Assembly (NCBI GenBank): GCA_045648205.1
Contig: JAZRNM010000032.1
Coordinates: 1-20,093, forward strand
Direction of reading: 5' to 3'
DNA length: 20,093 nt
Source: SIG440 sp045648205
Lineage (GTDB): Bacteria > Bacillota > Clostridia > Monoglobales > Monoglobaceae
Positions 1 through 6,217 of the stretch are shown piece by piece. A program made the position numbers and the translations under genes. A model generated the notes under the pieces. It searched no databases. It saw only the letters and a program-made list of their open reading frames with translations, and was not told where the DNA came from. The number at the start of each line of letters is the position of its first letter. Within the stretch, counting starts at the first letter, position 1.

Positions 1-1
1 C

Positions 2-211
2 GAGTTGACATGGTTGGAGAATAGTGTTGACGGTATGAAAAAAGAACTTATTGCCAGCCACTTTGCAAGGCTTGCTGAAGGTAATTGCAGTGTGGATGTA
101 AGTCCTTATTATTCATCTGTCATAGTAGGTCTTGAAAGAATTGCTGACCACCTTGTCAATGTTGGATATAGTATTGTTAGTCCTACAGGTTCTCAAAAAG
201 AGGAAAATTAA
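2..211 (+). CDS. Na/Pi cotransporter family protein, C-terminal PhoU-like end (5' partial)
   Basis: The frame is open to the left window edge and stops with TAA, so only the last ~69 residues are present. The fragment has the helical pattern of a PhoU-like domain, including a segment reading LERIADHLVNV. That segment matches the LERIGDHxxNI signature of PhoU domains found at the C-terminus of Na/Pi-cotransporter II-related membrane proteins. These proteins import phosphate with sodium, and the PhoU tail is cytoplasmic. A free-standing PhoU protein cannot be excluded because the N-terminal membrane part is outside the window. The gene converges on the ECF transporter subunit and ends just before a strong shared hairpin terminator. 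Confidence 0.7.
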   Translation, partial: ELTWLENSVDGMKKELIASHFARLAEGNCSVDVSPYYSSVIVGLERIADHLVNVGYSIVSPTGSQKEEN

Positions 212-225
212 AGCATTTTTGTAAT

Positions 226-281
226 GGATGGTCTTTGACCATCCCAAATATAAAAGGGCGGGATTCCATCCCCGCCCTTTT
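226..281. terminator. Tandem hairpins, bidirectional terminator between convergent genes
   Basis: Two perfect inverted repeats lie in the gap between convergent genes. The first has 8-bp arms at 226-233 and 237-244 around a 3-nt loop. The second has 11-bp arms at 252-262 (AAAAGGGCGGG) and 271-281 around an 8-nt loop. The GC-rich core flanked by A and T runs works as an intrinsic terminator in both directions, ending both the transporter on the plus strand and the ECF S subunit on the minus strand. Confidence 0.85.
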
Positions 282-282
282 A

Positions 283-789
283 TTAAATATTTAATAACAT
301 CTTCGACTTCTCAAATATTTTAACAAGAATTATACCAATAATAAGACCCGCAATTCCCTGCACCCCGTTTGCCGGAATATTTACAAGAGAAGGTGTAAAT
401 CCGTACATCAATCCTTCAAATATAAAGTATCCAACAATCATCACAACCTCTGCCAAAGTTCCACCAATGATTTTTGAAAGATTGTTGCCAAGCTTTTTGT
501 TCATTTTAATAAAGCAAAAATGCACAATTATTGCCATAATACCTTTTATTACAAAGGTAGCAGGAGCATATACGACATATCCCGAGAATACATCAGCAAG
601 CGCTGAACCTATACCTGCAGCCAAAAATCCGTATGTAGCAGGTAAAAACCAACCAGAAAGGAGTACAATGCAGTCGCCGAGATTTAAGTAGCCTTTTAGC
701 GGAGATGGTATTTTGATTATCATTGTCGCTACGCAACAAAGCGCTGCCAGCATTGAAGCTGTTACAATTTTTTGTGTGTTTCTTTTCAT
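283..789 (-). CDS. ECF transporter S component (substrate-binding membrane subunit)
   Basis: This 168-residue, very hydrophobic protein has about five to six predicted membrane helices. The stretch GYLNLGDCIVLLSGW followed by a GIGSALADVFSGY segment is typical of vitamin-specific S subunits of energy-coupling factor transporters (ECF-type riboflavin/HMP/pyridoxine group, PF07155-like). S subunits bind one vitamin and associate with shared EcfA/A'/T proteins; none of those are encoded here, so it is probably a group II system. An AAAGGGG ribosome binding site sits 9 nt before the ATG. It is divergent from a MocR-type regulator, a family that senses pyridoxal phosphate-like ligands. A vitamin B6 or hydroxymethylpyrimidine substrate is therefore an inference from context, not read from binding residues. 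Confidence 0.85.
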   Translation of the reverse strand: MKRNTQKIVTASMLAALCCVATMIIKIPSPLKGYLNLGDCIVLLSGWFLPATYGFLAAGIGSALADVFSGYVVYAPATFVIKGIMAIIVHFCFIKMNKKLGNNLSKIIGGTLAEVVMIVGYFIFEGLMYGFTPSLVNIPANGVQGIAGLIIGIILVKIFEKSKMLLNI

Positions 790-802
790 TTTGAAAAACC
801 CC

Positions 803-850
803 TTTACAAGTTTTTTTATTTATTATATAATAAATCTGAACATATAGCAA
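803..850. promoter_or_regulatory. Overlapping divergent promoters between the ECF S gene and the MocR gene
   Basis: On the plus strand TTTACA (803-808) is 17 nt from TATAAT (826-831), a near-consensus sigma-A promoter for the regulator gene. On the minus strand TTGCTA (845-850) is 17 nt from TATAAT (822-827), facing the ECF S gene. The two -10 boxes overlap inside one AT palindrome, so RNA polymerase cannot occupy both at once and a regulator bound here would affect both genes. The predicted ECF leader is only about 25 nt, which leaves no room for a riboswitch. Confidence 0.75.
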
Positions 851-881
851 TTACCAAATAAGGAGAATTTAATATAACCAG

Positions 882-1985
882 ATGAAATATTCCATTGATA
901 CAAATTCAAGCAAAAAAGCATATATGCAACTGTATGAACAGCTCAGAGGCGATATAATAAATTCACTATATAAATACGGAGACAAGCTTCCCTCCAAGCG
1001 TATTCTTGCAGACGAAACACAGACAAGTGTTATTACCGTTGAACACGCATATGAAATATTGTGTGATGAAGGATATATAGAATCCAAAGAACGCATCGGA
1101 TACTTTGTTGCATATCGAAAAAGTGATTTTGTGCCTGTTGCAGAAAATGAAGCACACAATACACCATCTAATCAGCACCACTATAATACAAGTGAATTCC
1201 CCTTCTCTGTGCTTGCAAAAACAATGCGTAATGTAATATCAAAATACGGAGAAAGTATTTTAATAAAATCACCCAATGCTGGCTGTTTCGAACTCAGAAA
1301 AGCAATCTCTGACTATCTCGCAAGGTGCAAAGGAATTAATGTTTCGTATAACCAGATTATAATCGGTTCGGGCGCAGAATATCTCTACGGGCTCATTGTA
1401 CAGTTTTTAGGACGTAATAAAATATATGCACTTGAAAACCCCTCTTACGAAAAAATTCACTCTGTATACAAAGCAAATGGGGCTGAATGTGATTTACTCA
1501 AATTAGGCAAGGACGGAATTCTTATATCACATCTTGCCAAAACCAAAGCATCTGTCCTTCATATAACCCCTTTCAGAAGTTTTCCAAGCGGCATTACCGC
1601 AAGTGCGTCAAAACGAAATGAATATATCAGATGGGCAACAGACCGAAATGCCATAATAATTGAAGATGATTTTAATTCAGAGTTTACCGTATCCACTAAA
1701 AACGAGGACACCGTTTTTTCACTTGAGCCCACTCGCAGTGTAATATATGTGAATACCTTTACAAAAACAATTGCTTCCTCAATGAGAATCGGATATATGG
1801 TATTACCAGAAGAACTTGTCAATCCTTTTTTTGATAAAATGGGGTTTTACTCTTGTACTGTACCCGTTTTTGAACAATATGTTCTTGCTGAGTTCATTGC
1901 AAAAGGCGATTTTGAAAGACATATAAACCGAACCCGGAGAAAGCTCCGTCAAATGTTGAAAGATAAGAACCTCACTAAATTTTAA
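882..1985 (+). CDS. MocR-type transcriptional regulator (GntR wHTH plus aminotransferase-like domain), C-terminally truncated
   Basis: Residues ~8-78 form a GntR winged helix (YMQLYEQLRGDI, then GDKLPSKRILADE). Residues ~105-367 resemble fold-type I aminotransferases. The PLP-lysine region is retained (TFTKTIASSMRIGY, Lys295), as are the Asp that contacts the pyridine nitrogen (IEDDF, about residue 262) and a HITPFRSFPSGIT segment equivalent to the usual HQFPTGVT. MocR proteins such as PdxR and GabR usually run ~450-480 residues; this one stops at 367, just after a RTRRKLRQML helix, so most of the small C-terminal subdomain is missing. AAGGAG lies 16 nt before the ATG, unusually far, but no other in-frame start is nearby. 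It probably controls the divergent ECF subunit in response to vitamin B6. Whether the truncated form still works is uncertain. Confidence 0.8.
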   Translation: MKYSIDTNSSKKAYMQLYEQLRGDIINSLYKYGDKLPSKRILADETQTSVITVEHAYEILCDEGYIESKERIGYFVAYRKSDFVPVAENEAHNTPSNQHHYNTSEFPFSVLAKTMRNVISKYGESILIKSPNAGCFELRKAISDYLARCKGINVSYNQIIIGSGAEYLYGLIVQFLGRNKIYALENPSYEKIHSVYKANGAECDLLKLGKDGILISHLAKTKASVLHITPFRSFPSGITASASKRNEYIRWATDRNAIIIEDDFNSEFTVSTKNEDTVFSLEPTRSVIYVNTFTKTIASSMRIGYMVLPEELVNPFFDKMGFYSCTVPVFEQYVLAEFIAKGDFERHINRTRRKLRQMLKDKNLTKF

Positions 1986-2027
1986 AAACCGAAGGCTTAA
2001 GAAATTCGAATTCAAAAAGAAACAAAC

Positions 2028-2039
2028 GGTTTAGATGCC
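2028..2039 (+). repeat. GGTTTAGATGCC motif, copy 1
   Basis: This 12-bp sequence is identical to 3395-3406. A near copy, CGATTTAGAT, is at 2275-2284, and GATTTAGATG lies on the minus strand at 4470-4479. Copy 1 lies about 40 bp after the shortened MocR gene and immediately before the multi-hairpin element. The repeats share orientation on the plus strand, apart from the one in the tRNA terminator. Confidence 0.6.
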
Positions 2040-2049
2040 GATGTTTTTT

Positions 2050-2227
2050 AATGAAATATCTCGCTTTGCTCGATTGTAATAATCCTTGCGGATTATGAAA
2101 TATTTTTCTTACAGAAAAATGTGAAATAAAATATGCCTTTTCATATGCCGCAAGGCATATTTCATATTGCGTAGCAATATTTCACGTCGTCAGGCATTTC
2201 ACAAATTCCGAAAGGATTTATTTCATT
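2050..2227. repeat. Multi-hairpin repeat element with TGAAATA linkers and terminal inverted repeats
   Basis: A 178-bp noncoding element is bounded by 9-bp inverted repeats, AATGAAATA at 2050-2058 and TATTTCATT at 2219-2227. Inside is a string of short stem-loops: 2079-2096, 2102-2120, 2143-2160 and 2164-2180, plus an imperfect one near 2203-2219. They are separated by TGAAATA in the left half (2052, 2096, 2122) and by its complement TATTTCA or ATTTCA in the right half (2158, 2178, 2196, 2219). The whole can therefore also fold on itself. No coding potential is seen. It resembles the hairpin-chain intergenic repeats common in gut Clostridia. Whether it is a MITE, a REP-like element or a structured RNA cannot be told from one copy. 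Confidence 0.7.
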
Positions 2228-2228
2228 G

Positions 2229-2260
2229 AAAAAGCGACTTGTCGAAACAAGTCGCTTTTT
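2229..2260. terminator. Intrinsic terminator, 14-bp perfect stem with tetraloop
   Basis: Arms at 2229-2242 (AAAAAGCGACTTGT) and 2247-2260 pair perfectly around a 4-nt CGAA loop. The stem carries A/T runs at both ends, so it is symmetrical. It lies 30 nt downstream of the stop of the minus-strand amidohydrolase and also closes the stretch that follows the MocR gene on the plus strand. Confidence 0.85.
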
Positions 2261-2289
2261 CTGGCTCGTTGAACCGATTTAGATATCCT

Positions 2290-3066
2290 TTATTTAAACG
2301 CTTTCGGAAACAGGCTCGTTGCATTTTTCCACAATATATTCTCTTTATCTGCCAAAGGAAGGGGAGAAAATGCAATACGCCCAAAGGAAAACCCAAAGGC
2401 ATAGGTGTCGGTTCCAAACAGTATTTTTTCAGACCCTACCCGTTCCACCGCATATTCCACGATATTGTTAATTGCCGTTCCGCCGGCAGAAGTGTCTGCG
2501 TAAATATTGCCGTGACGGGCGGAGGCAATAGCCTCAATATGCTCTGCCGAGTCCAGATGTGCGATTATGAGCTTCATATCAGGATAATTATCTATAAGCG
2601 TCGGCATTTTCAATATATGTTGCGGATGCATAAGTACAACCGCCTTATGCTCGTTTGCAAAACCAAACAGCTCGTCTGCATAATTTGAAAGATCGTATCC
2701 GTGATAGCTGGGATGAATTTTAATACCCAATACTTTGGGGTGAGATAGCATTCTTTCCGCTTGGATATAGGTTTGTTTTTGCCTTGGGTCAATCACCACC
2801 CACTGATATACCCATTCTTTTTCCTCTATAAGCTCATACATATACTCGTTTTCTTCGATAATGCATTCCGGATGTTGTAACACCGAAGCGTAGGTAGAAC
2901 ACCCTACCTGTGAAACCCCCGCATCACGGTACATAGATTCAATAAAATCAATTCCTCTGAGATGAACCGGTGTTTCCGGACAATCAAAAGCAGAACCATG
3001 ATTAAAATGAGAATGTATATCGATAGGTCTGTGTGTAAAATCCGGCAGAAAAATATTATTATACAT
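2290..3066 (-). CDS. Metal-dependent amidohydrolase family protein (amidohydrolase 2, TIM barrel)
   Basis: The 258-residue protein is a compact TIM-barrel hydrolase of the Amidohydro_2 (PF04909) type. Visible metal and active-site motifs, in order, are DIHSHF (HxH after strand 1), GIKIHPSYHG, VLMHPQ, IIAHLDS and ILFGTDTY, whose Asp is the usual catalytic residue. Such enzymes hydrolyse or decarboxylate small carboxylated or amide substrates in the cytoplasm. I chose the ATG at 3066. A TTG 18 nt upstream is in frame but falls at the predicted transcription start of the promoter at 3089-3117. No clear ribosome binding site precedes the ATG (only GAAAG). The gene stands alone between two hairpin-repeat elements with its own promoter and terminator, so context gives no pathway. 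The specific substrate is unknown. Confidence 0.85.
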   Translation of the reverse strand: MYNNIFLPDFTHRPIDIHSHFNHGSAFDCPETPVHLRGIDFIESMYRDAGVSQVGCSTYASVLQHPECIIEENEYMYELIEEKEWVYQWVVIDPRQKQTYIQAERMLSHPKVLGIKIHPSYHGYDLSNYADELFGFANEHKAVVLMHPQHILKMPTLIDNYPDMKLIIAHLDSAEHIEAIASARHGNIYADTSAGGTAINNIVEYAVERVGSEKILFGTDTYAFGFSFGRIAFSPLPLADKENILWKNATSLFPKAFK

Positions 3067-3088
3067 AATAGCACCAACTTTCAAATCA

Positions 3089-3117
3089 ATTATATCACAA
3101 CATCTTAATTTTTACAA
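3089..3117 (-). promoter_or_regulatory. Promoter for the amidohydrolase gene
   Basis: On the minus strand TTGTAA (3112-3117) is separated by exactly 17 nt from TATAAT (3089-3094). The expected start is near 3082, giving a ~16-nt leader to the ATG at 3066. This argues against the upstream TTG as start codon. Confidence 0.65.
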
Positions 3118-3150
3118 TAATAAAATAAAAAACGGGCGGTTTTTTTCAAA

Positions 3151-3236
3151 TGAAGCAGCGGCTTTGCCGCCGCGAAGCATGCCTTTGCCAATGTGAAGCG
3201 CGAGCTTCGCACCCATGAAGCAAAGTGCACTTTTCG
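3151..3236. repeat. Hairpin array with TGAAGC linkers at 21-22 bp period
   Basis: The hexamer TGAAGC or CGAAGC recurs at 3151, 3173, 3194 and 3216, spaced 22, 21 and 22 bp. Between copies are short self-complementary stretches, for example GCGGC-TTT-GCCGC at 3158-3170 and GTGAAGC-GCGA-GCTTCGC at 3193-3210 (one G.T pair). It is built like the 2050-2227 element but with a different linker, so it is probably another family of the same general kind. No open reading frame of note is present. Confidence 0.55.
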
Positions 3237-3342
3237 TTTCTCAATGTTCCGAAGGAAGGACTTGATACCTGCAACCCCCAACGAGTCATGCTCGTCGTTC
3301 TCATAACATGAAAATCGTCAATTTAAATCTCTCACTGTTATA
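3237..3342. other. Noncoding remainder of the 3085-3408 intergenic stretch
   Basis: This segment carries a short ACGAG-TCATG-CTCGT hairpin (3281-3295) and a TTCCGAAGGAAGG near-palindrome near 3247-3259. I see no gene, promoter of note or RNA gene in it. It lies between the TGAAGC array and the terminator of the DUF805 gene and may belong to the same repeat element. Confidence 0.4.
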
Positions 3343-3382
3343 CAAATTAAAAAGGACATCTGAAGGTGTCCTTTTTAATTTG
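3343..3382. terminator. Terminator of the DUF805 gene, 16-bp perfect stem
   Basis: Arms at 3343-3358 (CAAATTAAAAAGGACA) and 3367-3382 pair perfectly around an 8-nt loop. It begins 26 nt after the stop codon of the minus-strand DUF805 gene and has A/T tracts on both sides of a short GC core. The layout of stop codon, ATCTAAA motif and then hairpin is the same as at the amidohydrolase terminator. Confidence 0.8.
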
Positions 3383-3394
3383 GCAGAGCCGAAT

Positions 3395-3406
3395 GGTTTA
3401 GATGCC
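3395..3406 (+). repeat. GGTTTAGATGCC motif, copy 2
   Basis: Identical over 12 bp to 2028-2039. It lies between the stop codon of the DUF805 gene (3409) and its terminator hairpin. Together with copy 1 it brackets a ~1.37-kb segment holding both hairpin arrays and the amidohydrolase gene. Confidence 0.6.
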
Positions 3407-3408
3407 AC

Positions 3409-4347
3409 TTAAATTTTTTCTTCACTTATTTCGGTTTCGATTTGTTTGTCCCAATTCTCTTTTGTATAATAAATTCTTACCTTTTTTTCATCTCTATAAG
3501 TTTCAATGGCATAATATGTATCATTATCTGCAAATTTAGATGGCGGGAATTTTGTAACATCAACATCTTTCATTTCTTTACGTAAAGTGTGCGTGGTCGC
3601 ATCAAAAATACGTACAGCATACCTCTTCTTAGTCTCTTCAACTTTTGCTCCGCATTTATTACAAAATACACTATCAATCAAAATTTGAGCCCCACATTTT
3701 CTGCAAAACTCCACTCCCTGATTTGATTCAATTCCACCCTGTTTATCACTATTATTTAAATTCATTGCAACAGATACGCTGTTTTCTTTTTTTCTTTCCC
3801 TTTTCTTAGGGTTTTCTCCATAATTGTTTTTGCCTTTTTCACTATCTTTACAAAATAGTATAATTAAATATATCCCTCCTAATGGAATATAATTTAAAAG
3901 CAAAAACCAACCGCTTTTACCTACGTCATGTAATCGTCTAACAGCAAGTGCCCACAACGGGATTACCGATATAACAATATATAGCATTATAATTCCTGAA
4001 AAAAAACTTAGTTCCATAACGGTTAAAACCATAAAAAGTATAGACATTAAAAACTGATTTAAATGTGCATACCAAAACTCACTACGACAACTTCTGCCAT
4101 CAAAGTCCACGCATCTTTTAAACATACGTTTCCAAGAACTAATAAAGCCATAACCTTCATAATAGACTTCTTTACTAGCTTCTTCAGTTTTTCGTGCAGT
4201 TTCTTCTTTAGAAAAATCATCACGCTCTTTTAGTATTTTTAGACATGCTAGTCGATATTCTTCTACATAATCATCGCTAATATATCTTTTATACAACTCT
4301 GAACTTTCAACATTTATCAATTCTTTATAATAATGTTCTACGGTCAT
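3409..4347 (-). CDS. DUF805 membrane protein with C-terminal zinc ribbon
   Basis: The 312-residue protein has four parts. Residues 1-65 are a charged, helical cytosolic segment of unknown kind. Residues ~69-181 are a DUF805 domain (PF05656) with its hallmarks: DFDGRSCRSEFWY, RRLHDVGKSGWFLLL and NNYGENP. This part has three to four membrane helices. A linker follows, then a zinc ribbon with Cys215, Cys218, Cys229 and Cys232 (FCRKCGA, FCNKCGA). The last ~75 residues form a charged tail. DUF805 function is unknown; zinc ribbons of this kind are often attached to bacterial membrane proteins. An AGAGGAGGG ribosome binding site precedes the ATG. The gene is monocistronic, with its own promoter (4415-4443) and terminator. 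The N-terminal addition and C-terminal tail make it longer than a plain DUF805 protein of ~120 residues. Confidence 0.8.
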   Translation of the reverse strand: MTVEHYYKELINVESSELYKRYISDDYVEEYRLACLKILKERDDFSKEETARKTEEASKEVYYEGYGFISSWKRMFKRCVDFDGRSCRSEFWYAHLNQFLMSILFMVLTVMELSFFSGIIMLYIVISVIPLWALAVRRLHDVGKSGWFLLLNYIPLGGIYLIILFCKDSEKGKNNYGENPKKRERKKENSVSVAMNLNNSDKQGGIESNQGVEFCRKCGAQILIDSVFCNKCGAKVEETKKRYAVRIFDATTHTLRKEMKDVDVTKFPPSKFADNDTYYAIETYRDEKKVRIYYTKENWDKQIETEISEEKI

Positions 4348-4414
4348 AAAATTCCCTCCTCTGATTATGTCTTTTGTGAAACGATTTTCTGTTTTTCAAT
4401 AGATGTACAAAGTA

Positions 4415-4443
4415 ATTATAGCACATTAATAACAGAAAGTCAA
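4415..4443 (-). promoter_or_regulatory. Promoter for the DUF805 gene
   Basis: On the minus strand TTGACT (4438-4443) is 17 nt from TATAAT (4415-4420), close to the sigma-A consensus. The predicted leader is about 60 nt. The promoter starts immediately after the U-tract of the tRNA terminator. Confidence 0.7.
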
Positions 4444-4448
4444 AATAA

Positions 4449-4488
4449 AAACAGAACGCTCTAGATTGTCATCTAAATCGTTCTGTTT
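4449..4488 (-). terminator. Terminator of the tRNA operon
   Basis: Outer arms at 4449-4458 and 4479-4488 (AAACAGAACG and complement) and an inner TAGAT/ATCTA pair (4462-4466, 4471-4475) form one long hairpin. On the minus strand it is followed by a T-rich tract. It starts 3 nt after the CCA end of the initiator tRNA gene. Confidence 0.85.
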
Positions 4489-4491
4489 CTA

Positions 4492-4568
<77 letters not shown>

Positions 4569-4589
4569 ATATATAATTTGTTCCGTTAG

Positions 4590-4678
4590 TGGTGCCGGAA
4601 ACCGGGATCGAACCGGTACGGGAAGTTAATCCCACAGGATTTTAAGTCCTGGGCGTCTGCCAGTTCCGCCACTCCGGC
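4590..4678 (-). tRNA. tRNA-Leu (TAA)
   Basis: An 89-nt class II tRNA with a long variable arm, encoded CCA and anticodon loop CTTAAAA (anticodon TAA, reading UUA/UUG). The acceptor stem GCCGGAG pairs with TTCCGGC (one G.U pair) and the T stem ACCGG/CCGGT is perfect. It is first in a two-gene operon with the initiator tRNA. Confidence 0.95.
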
Positions 4679-4701
4679 ACGTTATCACTGCTAACTATGA
4701 T

Positions 4702-4730
4702 ACTATATCATACTTTGTACCTTTTGTCAA
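4702..4730 (-). promoter_or_regulatory. Promoter of the tRNA-Leu/tRNA-fMet operon
   Basis: On the minus strand a consensus TTGACA (4725-4730) is 17 nt from TATAGT (4702-4707). The tRNA-Leu gene begins 23 nt further on, as expected for a strong stable-RNA promoter. Confidence 0.85.
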
Positions 4731-4767
4731 GCGGAATCAATGAATTTCCTCAATATTTTTTATTTAA

Positions 4768-4797
4768 GGTGTCGCATAACATATTTTATGCGACACC
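4768..4797 (-). terminator. Terminator-like hairpin after the M18 aminopeptidase gene
   Basis: A 12-bp perfect stem (GGTGTCGCATAA at 4768-4779, complement 4786-4797) with a 6-nt loop begins 15 nt after the stop of the aminopeptidase gene. The following U-tract is interrupted (TTAAATAAAAA), so it may be a weak terminator. It closes the long operon that runs from 13,284. Confidence 0.7.
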
Positions 4798-4811
4798 CAT
4801 ATATTTTATTC

Positions 4812-6197
4812 CTAGCTATTCATAAAAGCCTTATAACCCTTGTATGCCATATATATATCAAACTTTCCGGCAACTTCATTTGGAGCATGCATACCGAGGA
4901 GTGTAACGCCGCAGTCGATTACGTCAACATCAAGGTTGGCTACAAATTGCGCTATCGTTCCACCACCGCCAATATCAACCTTGCCAAGCTCACCCGTCTG
5001 CCATACAACTTCATTGTCCTCAAAAATCTTCCGAATTTTTGCCATAAACTCAGCGCTTGCATCACTTGAGCCACTCTTTCCTCTTGCTCCGGTATACTTG
5101 GTAACAAGAAGGCCTTCATTGATGTATGAACTGTTGTTTCTCTCATATACTTCAGGGAAGTTGGGGTCATATGCCGCACCTACATCTGCAGACAAACACT
5201 CCGAATTTGAAAAACATTCTCTGAGGATAAGTTCATTATAGTTTCCTTCACACAAACTACAAATTTTCGCCATAATATTTTCAAAGTAGCGTGACTGCAT
5301 TCCCGTATTTCCCATGCTGCCTATTTCTTCTTTGTCAACCAACAGACAAACCGCAGTTCTTTCAGGCTTTTTAGTGTCAATTATCGCTCTGAGAGCCGTA
5401 TATGCACAAACTCTGTCATCATGACCATATCCTGCTATCATACTTCTGTCAAAGCCCAAATCTCTTGCCGGGAAAGCCGGAACAAGCTCAAGTTCGCTGC
5501 TCATAAGGTCTATTTCAGTAATATCATATTTCTCATTAAGAAACTTCAGAACGCCATACTTTATCTTATCCTTTTCCGCATCATCACAAGGAATATTTCC
5601 AACAATTACATTCAGCTTTTCCGCATCAAATGCCTCTGACACCTTCTTTGTGCTATACTGCGATGCAAGGTGTGGAAGAAGGTCTGAAATGCAGAAAATC
5701 GGTTCGTTATCATTTTCACCAATTTCAATATTAACTGCTGTTCCATCTTTCTTCACAACAACACCATGAAGCGACAATGGAATGTTATACCACTGATACT
5801 TTCTTATTCCCCCATAGTAATGAGTTTTCAAAAACGCAAGACCATTATCCTCATATAGCGGTTGAGGTTTCAAATCAAGTCGGGGCGAATCAATGTGCGC
5901 ACCCACAATGTTTACACCATTTTCAATTTTTTCTTTTCCAATAACAAAAGCACACAGGCCTTTTCCACGATTTACGTGATATACCTTGTCACCAGGCTCC
6001 AATATTTCAAATCCATCAAGAGCTTTGAAGCCTGCAGCTTCAAGCAGCTTTATTGACATATTGCAAAACTCTCGTTCTGTCTTGGCACAAGTCAAAGCCT
6101 CTCTGTATTCTTCACAAAAATCAAAAATCTCCGTTTTCTTTTTTTCATCAATGTTCGAAAATCCATTTTTTCTCTCGTAAAGCAAATCGTGATTCAT
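4812..6197 (-). CDS. M18 family aminopeptidase
   Basis: The 461-residue protein is the expected size for M18 (aspartyl aminopeptidase/ApeB-like) zinc exopeptidases, which remove N-terminal residues from peptides in the cytoplasm as dodecameric tetrahedral assemblies. Metal-site residues are visible in order: His101 (GAHIDSPR), Asp260 or Asp261 (GYGHDDR), Glu290/Glu291 (VDKEEIGS, catalytic base and ligand), Asp338 (SADVG) and His437 (LGMHAP). The substrate-site segments TKYTGARGKSGSSDAS and GKVDIGGGGT also fit. GGAGG lies 9 nt before the ATG. The gene follows the lytic transglycosylase by 20 nt, so it is the last member of the long minus-strand operon. Many Clostridia carry this longer M18 type. 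Which residue it prefers cannot be read from sequence. Confidence 0.93.
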   Translation of the reverse strand: MNHDLLYERKNGFSNIDEKKKTEIFDFCEEYREALTCAKTEREFCNMSIKLLEAAGFKALDGFEILEPGDKVYHVNRGKGLCAFVIGKEKIENGVNIVGAHIDSPRLDLKPQPLYEDNGLAFLKTHYYGGIRKYQWYNIPLSLHGVVVKKDGTAVNIEIGENDNEPIFCISDLLPHLASQYSTKKVSEAFDAEKLNVIVGNIPCDDAEKDKIKYGVLKFLNEKYDITEIDLMSSELELVPAFPARDLGFDRSMIAGYGHDDRVCAYTALRAIIDTKKPERTAVCLLVDKEEIGSMGNTGMQSRYFENIMAKICSLCEGNYNELILRECFSNSECLSADVGAAYDPNFPEVYERNNSSYINEGLLVTKYTGARGKSGSSDASAEFMAKIRKIFEDNEVVWQTGELGKVDIGGGGTIAQFVANLDVDVIDCGVTLLGMHAPNEVAGKFDIYMAYKGYKAFMNS

Positions 6198-6217
6198 TTA
6201 TTTTAGCCTCCAATCTA

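Noticed and set aside
790..881. Possible riboswitch (thiamine, pyrimidine or B6) before the ECF S subunit
   Set aside because: The predicted leader is about 25 nt and the whole intergenic space is 92 bp with two promoters, leaving no room for an aptamer.
2239..2688. 149-residue plus-strand open frame over the amidohydrolase 3' end
   Set aside because: It begins inside the terminator hairpin and runs antisense to the amidohydrolase motifs; its composition is not protein-like.
3067..3084. TTG start giving a 264-residue amidohydrolase
   Set aside because: It coincides with the predicted transcription start of the promoter at 3089-3117, and the ATG at 3066 also fits the protein.
3151..3236. Regular 21-22 bp repeats as a possible CRISPR array
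   Set aside because: Only 6 bp are conserved per unit and the intervening DNA is self-complementary. There are no unique spacers of constant length and no cas genes nearby.
2028..3406. An insertion sequence or composite transposon
   Set aside because: No transposase, integrase or other recombinase is encoded in the block; only short direct repeats and hairpin arrays are seen, so I report a possible insertion unit but not a named element.
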